Origin: G039029935 sp039029935
GTDB lineage: Bacteria > Chloroflexota > Anaerolineae > Caldilineales > Caldilineaceae
DNA: 25,441 bases
Direction of reading: 5' to 3'
Assembly (NCBI GenBank): GCA_039029935.1
Contig: JBCCFC010000017.1
Coordinates: 1 to 25,441, forward strand
The notes under the pieces are model-generated. The model did not search any database. It was not told the origin of the DNA and saw only the letters and a program-made list of their open reading frames with translations. Positions 7,484 through 13,970 of this stretch are shown one piece after another; within the stretch, counting starts at the first letter, position 1, and the number at the start of each line of letters is the position of its first letter. Both the position numbers and the translations under genes were made by a program.

Positions 7484-8102
7484 AGAGCCTCAACTCCTCA
7501 TCAAGCTGTTTTGTGTATTTATTGGTTTCCGTCTTTTCCTGCCCTGTCCCATCACTTTCGTCTGACCCGTTCTCAACGGACTCTGTCTCGACCATTGCCC
7601 CAGATTCCACCCCAGATTCTATCCCAGATTCCGCCCCAGATTCCACCATAGTCTGGGTATTTGCCGCACGACCCACTGCAACCATGCGCCGCCCACTCAT
7701 CACCATATACACCCCGCCGACGATGAGAACGGCAAAGGGCAAAATCCACGCTAGCCAATTAAACCCTTCACGGGGCGGTTCACCCAAAATCTGGGGACCA
7801 TATTGATTGAGGAAGTAGGTTTTGATGGATTCCGTGTCTTCCCCTTGTGACAGTTTGAGTGCGATCTCTTCCTTCATCTGTTTACAGGCGGTCAACTCAC
7901 AGGAATCTAAGCGTACCCCTGCACAAAGCGGACACCATATTTCGCGCGCAACCTCATTCACCTCATCTGCCGTTGGCATCTCACCATCCTGTGCATAGGC
8001 AGACGTATAGGCGACAGTGGTTCTGAGTTGCGATGAAAACGGCAATAGACTTGCCAAACCGACTATAAGTAAGGTTATGATAGCGAAAGACAATTTTCTC
8101 AT
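7476..8102 (-). CDS. ccmH: Cytochrome c maturation protein CcmH
   Basis: The 208-residue protein has a signal sequence (about 5-24), then the CcmH/CycL domain with WCPLCAG (C57 and C60), two further cysteines C68 and C73, and the helical LSQGEDTESIKTYFLNQYG segment. A membrane segment lies at about 116-136. CcmH works with CcmF and CcmG in reduction and hand-over of apocytochrome c. The C-terminal tail has repeats of ESG(A/I/V) at about 154-169, matching a visible DNA minisatellite near 7595-7650. The second gene of the operon, it starts 28 nt after the stop of the DCC-family gene. No strong Shine-Dalgarno is visible. Confidence 0.92.
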   Translation of the reverse strand: MRKLSFAIITLLIVGLASLLPFSSQLRTTVAYTSAYAQDGEMPTADEVNEVAREIWCPLCAGVRLDSCELTACKQMKEEIALKLSQGEDTESIKTYFLNQYGPQILGEPPREGFNWLAWILPFAVLIVGGVYMVMSGRRMVAVGRAANTQTMVESGAESGIESGVESGAMVETESVENGSDESDGTGQEKTETNKYTKQLDEELRLYE

Positions 8103-8130
8103 TATGATTCAATCCATATAAATGATGATA

Positions 8131-8598
8131 CTAATAATTATCAGGGTCCCAAGGTGGCTCTTGTTTCATTGCGGGCGTAACACTGGGAAACAGCTTGCGA
8201 TTGTCGGCAACCCACTGATACACTGTATCTTCAATGGGTTTCATAAAGGGCAGCTTGTATATCGTTGAAAAAGTGCGGCCCACAGGCAAAATTTCATCTA
8301 GGACAAAACTAACTGCTTCCGCACCACGATACTTGGCTGTCGTCTCTTTTGATGTGGAAAGTGTAACAGCCCACAGTGCCTCCTCGCAATCCTTCACCGT
8401 TAGCCCAACCCCATCTAAGACCCATGTCCACTGAAAGGGGACAAGATATAATGTGCGCCGACGATCCAGCCGGCGTAGCCATTCGGCAATGGCTGTTCAA
8501 AATCCTCAACCACCGTCAAAGAGGACAATGATACGATGGTTGGGCAGTGTAGTGTCTTGTTTTACACGTTCTAATATGTCTAGATGTTTTTCGTCCAT
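8131..8598 (-). CDS. DCC-family oxidoreductase, probable UxxU selenoprotein
   Basis: Reading the minus strand from ATG at 8598 gives a continuous 155-residue frame interrupted only by UGA codons 31 (8506-8508) and 34 (8497-8499). The product matches the DCC/DUF393 (YuxK-like) thiol-disulfide oxidoreductase family throughout. Visible blocks are IIVLFDGG-U-GF-U, LRRLDRRRTLYLVPFQ, KYRGAEAVSFVLDEI, and a C-terminal IYKLPFMKPIEDTVYQWVADNR. The family motif is DGxCxxC, so both UGAs replace exactly the catalytic cysteines. The only Cys left is C71. No signal peptide is visible, so the product is probably cytoplasmic. Two hairpins follow the UGAs (listed separately). GTG and TTG in-frame starts lie just upstream (to about 8620); a TAG closes the frame beyond. 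It leads the ccm operon. The alternative is a pseudogene with two nonsense mutations. The internal GTG at 8397 is not a credible start. Confidence 0.75.
8456..8475 (-). promoter_or_regulatory. SECIS-like hairpin 2
   Basis: On the minus-strand mRNA, CGCCGGC pairs with GUCGGCG (7 bp, one G-U) around the loop UGGAUC. The loop begins 28 nt after the second UGA and 37 nt after the first, with G as its second base. It is separated from hairpin 1 by a single nucleotide, so the two stems could stack. It fits the same bacterial SECIS criteria and could direct selenocysteine insertion at the second UGA. Confidence 0.5.
8477..8494 (-). promoter_or_regulatory. SECIS-like hairpin 1
   Basis: On the minus-strand mRNA, AGCCAUU pairs perfectly with AAUGGCU (7 bp) around the tetraloop GCCG. 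The loop begins 18 nt after the first UGA, with G as its first base. This fits the general bacterial SECIS description as I recall it: loop roughly 16-37 nt downstream and a G in the first two loop positions. It starts 2 nt after the second UGA, so it is too close to serve that one. Confidence 0.5.
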
Positions 8599-8917
8599 AG
8601 TTAGCTGTCTCAATAGATGCACATAGGACTCATAGTGGCTTGATAGTTGAAGCCGCTACGACTGTGTAAATCCTCGTACAGTATATCCTTAAGTCCTATC
8701 TTATGGCGATTGTAGTGTTGCGTAAGTAAGCTATGCCGACAAATGTGAGGTTTGATCTGTTAAATGATCGTAAAATTTGGTCTGTTGCCCGATTCATTCG
8801 CATAAAAAAATCCTGGCAACATCCAACATGTCTTCACAGCCCATTGTTGGATGTTGCCAGGATTGCATTCATTGCACAGGTTCCTACGTATATAGCGGCT
8901 TAAATGACTACGTATTC
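8599..8917. other. Spacer holding ccm operon leader and regulator terminator
   Basis: No independent gene is seen. The part next to 8598 should contain the promoter of the minus-strand DCC-ccm operon. A TATACT hexamer near 8680 (minus strand) is a weak -10 candidate. Two near-identical 11-mers, TTTGATCTGTT (8751-8761) and TTTGGTCTGTT (8776-8786), are spaced 25 bp apart and could be an operator, but nothing confirms it. The regulator's terminator occupies 8804-8864. Confidence 0.5.
8804..8864 (-). terminator. Rho-independent terminator of the response regulator
   Basis: The arms 8809-8828 and 8845-8864 are perfectly complementary over 20 bp with a 16-base loop. On the minus strand the stem is followed by a run of seven U (A-run at 8804-8810). 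It lies about 50 nt past the regulator stop codon and separates it from the DCC-ccm operon. Confidence 0.92.
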
Positions 8918-10102
8918 CTAAGTCACTTGAATCACAGACATGGCGTTACTCAACGCTCGATGCATACGGCCACGCAAGTCAGTTCGCTTGGGCGTATCCT
9001 GATTACTCGATTGACCCCGATTACTACCATCATCATTTTGTGTAGGTGTGCTAGGTGTTTCTGGGCTGCTTGTAAGTGTATTGGTGGGACCCGATGGTCC
9101 GGCATTTTGAGCCGTATTTTGTGGACTAAATTGATAGCCAACACCACGTAGGGTGACAATCCGTTCTGGATTGGCGGGATCATCCTCGATTTTTTTGCGC
9201 AGACGACGAACCGCAATTTCCACAAGGTTGTTGTTATCGATGATTTCATAGCCCCAAACATGCTTGAGCAGATCGCCCTTACTGACAGGTTGTCCTGCAT
9301 GACGTGCCAAATAATCCAGAAGGCGAAACTCCGTCTGTGTAAGCGGTACGGTCTGGTCATCCAGTAGCACTTCTTGACGCTCATAATTCAATTTTAAATC
9401 GCCAAACTCAGAGATATGTGCGCCTGTAGACTCCGAAGACTGAGAGACACGTCGTAACAATGCCCGAATACGCGCCTCGACTTCCTTAAAGGTGAAGGGC
9501 TTGGTGATATAGTTATCCGCACCCAATTCTAACCCAAGGACCGTATCTTCTGGTCGACTCAATGCGGTGAGAATGATGATGGGGATTTCGGATTCTTTGC
9601 GGATTTCGGAGCAGACCGAGAAGCCATCCATCTCCGGCATCATGACATCCAAAATAATCAAGCTGAGATCATGTTCCGCAAATTTTTCCAGCGCAATCAA
9701 GCCGTTCTCAGCAGTGATCACTTCATACCCCATGCGTCTGAGTGACATCGTGAGTAGATTGCGAATCATGCGTTCATCATCAACGACCATTACTTTAATT
9801 TGCTGATTCCCCTCGCCCATTGTGCCAGACGATTGGCTGCTGGTTGTGCTATGTGACCCCAGCGCGGAGCCAACGGTTCCACCCATCACTGATCCTGCCC
9901 CCACAGAAGAACGCATTGATAGCCTAGCGGACGATTTTAACGAAGCGCCAGCCCCCCCACGCAAGGATGATGATTTTGACGCAAACAAAGAAGCCGTCGA
10001 AGCAACCTCTGTAGGTGCTCCAGATGTCCTCCTTGCCGTATCTCTTGTCAAAGAGTGTGGGTATGTTTTGTGTCCAATTTGGCTTCGATGATCTATGTTC
10101 AT
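8918..10102 (-). CDS. OmpR/PhoB-family response regulator with extended termini
   Basis: The 394-residue product is a DNA-binding two-component regulator. Residues 1-95 are a Ser/Gly/Ala-rich low-complexity extension. The receiver domain (102-218) has acidic D108/D109, phosphoacceptor D152 (LILDVMMPEMDG region), T179 and K201 (KPF). A winged-helix effector domain (about 230-330) contains LTQTEFRLLDYLARHAG and the recognition-helix region VEIAVRRLRKKIEDD, ending in RGVGYQF. A further 60-residue Ser/Thr/Asn-rich tail follows. An internal ATG at 9820 (MGEGNQQ, residue 95) would give a conventional-length protein. Neither start has a strong Shine-Dalgarno, so the N-terminus is uncertain. No kinase gene is adjacent, so the partner is unknown. 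Confidence 0.92.
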   Translation of the reverse strand: MNIDHRSQIGHKTYPHSLTRDTARRTSGAPTEVASTASLFASKSSSLRGGAGASLKSSARLSMRSSVGAGSVMGGTVGSALGSHSTTSSQSSGTMGEGNQQIKVMVVDDERMIRNLLTMSLRRMGYEVITAENGLIALEKFAEHDLSLIILDVMMPEMDGFSVCSEIRKESEIPIIILTALSRPEDTVLGLELGADNYITKPFTFKEVEARIRALLRRVSQSSESTGAHISEFGDLKLNYERQEVLLDDQTVPLTQTEFRLLDYLARHAGQPVSKGDLLKHVWGYEIIDNNNLVEIAVRRLRKKIEDDPANPERIVTLRGVGYQFSPQNTAQNAGPSGPTNTLTSSPETPSTPTQNDDGSNRGQSSNQDTPKRTDLRGRMHRALSNAMSVIQVT

Positions 10103-10642
10103 GTTGTTTGCACTTCACTTTTCACTAAGTTTCGCTCGATTTGGATATGGATTTAATACAGACGTTTTGGCATTCTCATCAGATGAGAACTTAGGTTCAG
10201 CGATTGGTTCAATAAGCACAAAAACGACTGTTGCTTAAAACAATCGTCATACGAAGCATAGGTGCTACGCAGTTAAGTTCATTTCTATGATCACTATCAT
10301 ATCATAAGGTCGTAAAAAATTATACTTTCATAACCACATAACGCCTAAAAACCTTAAAATTGAGCAAAAATACGTATATCTAACATGGTTCTTACATGCG
10401 GGAAAGAGCCATCCAACCTCAACTTGCTTCAATCAACACAAAATATTTGATCAAACAAGGAAGTCGTTGGCTCTTTCCCTAAGATAGAGCTTACACATAT
10501 AACCATTGACAATCTTGTCAATCATAGAGACTTAAACGTGTACGCCTGCATTTATGCGTAAACCCTATAACAATATTCATTTTTGTGGAGCCGAATTGTA
10601 CGTACTATCGCTCGTTTTTGTGAACGTTTACTTGGGTCAGCA
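10103..10642. other. Long spacer between regulator and subtilase genes
   Basis: No credible coding frame is seen in these 540 bases. The left part is the upstream region of the minus-strand regulator. It holds a TATAAT (minus strand, 10319-10324) without a good -35, and a 9-bp inverted repeat with one mismatch (ACGACTGTT 10224-10232 and AACAATCGT 10239-10247) that could be an operator. The right part holds the large nested stem at 10400-10479. The 3' end of the subtilase transcript must fall here, but I see no classic U-tailed terminator. Confidence 0.5.
10400..10479. repeat. Large nested inverted repeat
   Basis: GGGAAAGAGCCA (10400-10411) pairs perfectly with TGGCTCTTTCCC (10468-10479). Inside, CTTG (10423-10426) can pair with CAAG (10456-10459), and ATCAA (10432-10436) with TTGAT (10447-10451), giving a nested long stem. 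Neither flank has a U-run, so a simple rho-independent terminator is not supported. It could stabilise the 3' end of the subtilase mRNA or be a small dispersed element. Confidence 0.5.
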
Positions 10643-12931
10643 TTATTTGATAACGGTTGGCAGATATATTGCATGCAAAATAGGTTCGTCTACCTGCGTC
10701 AATTTGTCCTGGTCTGGTGGGGTATCGTTCTCACTGCCAGGTTCCTCTGCACCAGAACCTGCACTCGATTCCGGGTCTATATTTGGTTCATCAGTTTCTG
10801 GCTCATCAGTTTCTGGTTCATCGATAGTATCAGTATTAGACTCATTCTCAGTAACTGGTTCCGTTTCAGGCACGTCATGACTTGGGTCTTCCGCAACTGG
10901 TTCCGCTGTTACAGGCTCTTCTATTGCAGGGTCCTCAGCAACAGGGTCCTCAACAACAGGGTCTACAGAAAGGTCTGGTTGTTCGTCTGTACCAGCCGCA
11001 GGTTCAACCATAATCGGCCCATAATAAGCATCACCTGGATGAATTTGGATTCGATAATAGATGACCGAATGTTGCATATCGTTGGGCAATGTATCGACAA
11101 TCATATGATGCGCACTATCCGCACTAGATAGACCCGATACCGTTTTCTGCCCAACTTCTACATAGCCGTCATTGCTATTGGTTGATCGTTCAACTGTGAA
11201 TGAGTCAACGAGCTGGCTTGTGACCTCCCAGCTTAATTCAACATCTGTGCCATTATGGATGACATTGACTGAATCAATGGCAGTGCTGGTTGGCTTGGGT
11301 GCAAACCCAAAGTTCAACCCCTCCATTTTTTGCGCCGATGACAATACAACAACAAATTCAGATTGTGTTGTCACAATCAACGCGTCAGGGCTGTTCACTT
11401 TAATCGAATAAACACCGCCATCTAAGTCTTCAACGGACCATGCTCCGACATCATCACTGACACTCGATTCAACCAACTCGCCGCTTGCATCGAATACATC
11501 AACTTGGATGCCAGGAACACTAAACCGTTCACTGCTATCAATAATACCATTTCCATTGGAATCATTCCAAGTTAGCCCATTGAGCGATGCGGTTAATGGG
11601 TTCACCTGCGCTCCAGCTTGGAGTGCAGCCAGTGCATCAATACGACCATTGCCAAAATATTGATCCCAACCCGGCTCACCCAAATCAACAGCGGTGTCAA
11701 TAATGACCTGTTTCAAATCGGTGCTAGTACGCTCCGGTTTTTGGCTCAAAAGCAACCCTGCCAAGCCTGCAACATGGGGTGTCGCCATGCTGGTCCCGCT
11801 CATGAAGATATAGCCGCCATAGAAATTATCCAGATCATAGAAGGCATTATAGATGATATTACCAGGCGCAGAGACATCTATCGTATCACCAAAATTGCTT
11901 AGAGACCACTTTTGATCATACTGATCGGTTGCACTGACGCTAATGACATTCTCATAGGTCTGTGTATATGCTGCTGGATAAAAGGGTTTGCTACTGTTTT
12001 CATTGCCCGCCGCCGCAACCACAAGCACATCTTTCTCGGCTGCATAGGTCAACGCCGTTTCGACGGCACGGTTGCCATTGGGACTCCCCAAGCTCAGGAC
12101 AACAATATCTGCACCGTTGTCGGCAGCATAGACCAACCCTTCGGCAACACTAGACCAAACGCCAGAATTGTTTTCGTTGAGCACTTTAATCGGCATTACG
12201 CTACAGTTGCCACAAAGTCCGGCTGCGCCATGACCATTGTCGACACCTGCTGCGGCAATTCCGGCCACATGGGTACCATGACCATGATCGTCGTCAGGCT
12301 CCATGTCGTGGTTAACATAGTCATACCCAGTTAACAAACGTCCCTGGAACTCTGGATGTTCCAATGCCACGCCTGTGTCCAAAACCGCGATCACAACATC
12401 TGGGCTGCCTGTCGTATAATCCCAGGCTGAAAATAGATTGAGCGTGTTGGGCACATAGACCTTTTGTGGATCGGTAATATCAGGATCATTTGGCTCAAAA
12501 AATCCCTCAATTTCACCATCTTCTTCCACATGTTGAATAACTTCTTGTGTTGGATCAACAGCCTGAATGCTACTTACGCCGCCCACATCAGGATTGACTC
12601 GGACACGGATTTTGGCGACGCCGATTGGGGCTATCCAACTGACAAGCTCACCACCAGTTCGACCAATCATCTCATCGCGCTCTGCGTCCGAAATGTTGGG
12701 ATCAAAATGGAGCAGAATAATCTCATATTCTGCATCCTCGTCGCCCTCACCAGCCTGTTCTATACCAGTGGGCGAGCTGTTTGATGGCTCTGTATTCGTT
12801 GCATCGCTGGCTGCATAAACGGTCGCTGATGAATCATACAGATTTTGCCCAGGCAAATTTTGTATTGCCAAATCCTGTAGTATCAACACCGCCAGCAGCA
12901 TAAGTATGCGAACGATTTTTGTTGCTCTCAT
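10643..12931 (-). CDS. Secreted subtilisin-like serine protease (S8) with SdrD-B-like domain
   Basis: The start chosen is ATG at 12931, because GGAGAG (12938-12943) lies 6 nt upstream; the longer frame opens at a GTG (12952) that lies upstream of this site. This gives 762 residues. A hydrophobic signal segment spans about 6-22. A short prodomain-like region precedes the S8 catalytic domain (about 155-430). The triad is D185 (AVLDTGVALEHP), H218 (HGHGTHVAG) and S381 (GTSMATPHVAG), with oxyanion N310 (AAAGNENS). An SdrD-B-like domain with a DSNGNGIIDSSE calcium-type loop follows (about 450-530), then a fibronectin-III-like domain. A Pro/Glu/Asp-rich repetitive linker leads to the terminal IYLPTVIK. 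It is presumably exported, with the tail possibly acting in cell-surface sorting. Confidence 0.93.
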   Translation of the reverse strand: MRATKIVRILMLLAVLILQDLAIQNLPGQNLYDSSATVYAASDATNTEPSNSSPTGIEQAGEGDEDAEYEIILLHFDPNISDAERDEMIGRTGGELVSWIAPIGVAKIRVRVNPDVGGVSSIQAVDPTQEVIQHVEEDGEIEGFFEPNDPDITDPQKVYVPNTLNLFSAWDYTTGSPDVVIAVLDTGVALEHPEFQGRLLTGYDYVNHDMEPDDDHGHGTHVAGIAAAGVDNGHGAAGLCGNCSVMPIKVLNENNSGVWSSVAEGLVYAADNGADIVVLSLGSPNGNRAVETALTYAAEKDVLVVAAAGNENSSKPFYPAAYTQTYENVISVSATDQYDQKWSLSNFGDTIDVSAPGNIIYNAFYDLDNFYGGYIFMSGTSMATPHVAGLAGLLLSQKPERTSTDLKQVIIDTAVDLGEPGWDQYFGNGRIDALAALQAGAQVNPLTASLNGLTWNDSNGNGIIDSSERFSVPGIQVDVFDASGELVESSVSDDVGAWSVEDLDGGVYSIKVNSPDALIVTTQSEFVVVLSSAQKMEGLNFGFAPKPTSTAIDSVNVIHNGTDVELSWEVTSQLVDSFTVERSTNSNDGYVEVGQKTVSGLSSADSAHHMIVDTLPNDMQHSVIYYRIQIHPGDAYYGPIMVEPAAGTDEQPDLSVDPVVEDPVAEDPAIEEPVTAEPVAEDPSHDVPETEPVTENESNTDTIDEPETDEPETDEPNIDPESSAGSGAEEPGSENDTPPDQDKLTQVDEPILHAIYLPTVIK

Positions 12932-12937
12932 AATCCA

Positions 12938-12943
12938 CTCTCC
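12938..12943 (-). promoter_or_regulatory. Shine-Dalgarno deciding the subtilase start
   Basis: GGAGAG on the minus strand stands 6 nt upstream of ATG 12931. It lies inside the longer frame that opens at GTG 12952, which supports the shorter protein. Confidence 0.75.
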
Positions 12944-13286
12944 AAATCTCACAACCTTTAGATTACCTTAACGAACTGTCTAGGAATCTATTATGACATG
13001 GTATCGGTGTAAAAATCATCTGCGAAAAGAACCAACCGCCACTCAAACAAAAGGACCGCTCCATGAGCGGTCCAATGCGTCAATCGTCCTAGCCTCTTTC
13101 GCCAGTCAATTCGGTCATGAATGACTCAGGCTTTTGTTGTTATGATGGTCTGGAAAGTCGTAAGCCCTGCCCAACCTGTCTTTATTGACATACATGGGTG
13201 TTGATGTAGTATCTATCTTATGCAACTTACTTGAAGCTGTATCAACAATAATGTATCTACAGGATACATTATGATAAGCTGTAACG
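12944..13286. other. Spacer between pseudo-receiver gene and subtilase
   Basis: No gene is supported. The region holds the terminator at 13041-13073 and a perfect 10-bp AT-rich hairpin (ATAATGTATC 13248-13257 with GATACATTAT 13263-13272, loop TACAG). The hairpin lies just past the pseudo-receiver stop codon and has no U-run, so it may be a regulatory or processing stem. The subtilase promoter should lie between about 12950 and 13040, but no clear -10/-35 pair stands out. Confidence 0.5.
13041..13073 (-). terminator. Rho-independent terminator of the pseudo-receiver gene
   Basis: GGACCGCTC (13053-13061) and GAGCGGTCC (13065-13073) form a 9-bp perfect stem with a 3-base loop. On the minus strand it is followed by UUUUGUUUG. 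It lies about 210 nt past the pseudo-receiver stop and stops transcription before the subtilase promoter region. Confidence 0.85.
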
Positions 13287-13673
13287 CTACTGAGCAAGCA
13301 TCCCTTCCAATACATTGACCAATTGGGCTGCGTTTGTGCCTTTGAGCAAGACTTTATCCGCCCCCGCTGCCTCAATGATGGAACGATTTTGCATACGTTT
13401 GGTTAAGACAACACAGTTGGTTTTTGGACTACGGCGTTTCACCTGTTTCACAATTTCGCAGACATTTTCAGTTGATGAGTTAGGATTCATTAACAGAAGT
13501 GCTGGTCGATGGCTTGACACAGCATCCAAAGTGGCACTTGTACCCTGTTTTAGTGGAACCGTTGTAACGTCTGAGATGGCGTTTAGCACAGCGTGCAGAC
13601 CACTACAAAGTGGACCTGGTTCTGACACAAGTAAAGAGCGACTGTTGTTTAACATTTTTTGTTTCTTCTCCAT
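13287..13673 (-). CDS. Stand-alone degenerate receiver-domain protein
   Basis: The 128-residue protein has the alternating strand-helix pattern of a NarL-type receiver domain (SLLVSEPGPLCSGLHAVL, PALLLMNPN, NCVVLTKR, GADKVLLKG). The conserved acidic pair after strand 1 is replaced by Ser-Glu-Pro. The phosphoacceptor Asp at the end of strand 3 is Asn (LLMNPN). The late Lys is present (VLLKG). It therefore probably cannot be phosphorylated in the usual way and may act as a protein-interaction module. There is no output domain. AAGGA about 9 nt upstream supports the ATG at 13673. A hairpin and terminator follow, so it is likely monocistronic. Confidence 0.75.
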   Translation of the reverse strand: MEKKQKMLNNSRSLLVSEPGPLCSGLHAVLNAISDVTTVPLKQGTSATLDAVSSHRPALLLMNPNSSTENVCEIVKQVKRRSPKTNCVVLTKRMQNRSIIEAAGADKVLLKGTNAAQLVNVLEGMLAQ

Positions 13674-13970
13674 GTTAATCTTCCTTGACTGCCTTCAATG
13701 TAAGTTTTCAATGTGTATCTCTGCTCAACGTAAGTTGCCTCTAGCTGCGTTTGTCATGTGTTGACATGACTGACCTTGTTTAATGTTTGCTTTGTTTAGC
13801 ATTCTATGCAGATATAAGATAACTTGGACAACCTAACCCATAATAGTCTGTTGGGGTATAGTATGCGATAAAACCTTTTTATCCGCATCGTCTGAATGAC
13901 AGAAATTAATCTTTTTTCAGATGGGTCAAATGTCTTATGCGTAAAGGCAGACCCAACCCCGACTATTTCC
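13674..13970. other. Spacer with possible operator upstream of the pseudo-receiver
   Basis: About 297 bases without a gene. GTCATG (13753-13758) and CATGAC (13765-13770) form a dyad with a 6-bp spacer, overlapped by TGTCA/TGACA (13752-13756 and 13762-13766), about 80 nt upstream of the pseudo-receiver start. This is a candidate operator. A bulged hairpin GCGATAAAA-CCT-TTTTATCCGC lies near 13866-13887 but lacks a U-run. Confidence 0.4.

Noticed and set aside
8131..8397. An 88-residue ORF starting at GTG 8397 as a separate small gene
   Set aside because: It is only the C-terminal part of the DCC-family frame; the family N-terminus continues in frame upstream through the two UGA codons.
8497..8508. 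UGA read as Trp or another standard amino acid in a variant genetic code
   Set aside because: UGA ends other genes in this window, for example the kinase (3996-3998) and the Rpn-like gene (24415-24417), and the UGA positions match Cys, not Trp.
8309..8509. Minus-strand 66-residue ORF overlapping the DCC gene in another frame
   Set aside because: It has no family resemblance, and the overlapping DCC frame shows clear conserved blocks.
10554..10880. Plus-strand Ser/Gly-rich ORF opposite the subtilase 3' end
   Set aside because: Its composition is a shadow of the acidic Pro/Glu/Asp repeat linker read on the wrong strand.
12932..12952. GTG 12952 as the subtilase start
   Set aside because: A well-spaced Shine-Dalgarno (12938-12943) lies between it and the ATG at 12931, which begins a normal signal peptide.
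13115..13375. Minus-strand 86-residue ORF overlapping the pseudo-receiver gene
   Set aside because: It overlaps the real gene in another frame, has no recognisable features and runs across a hairpin-rich spacer.
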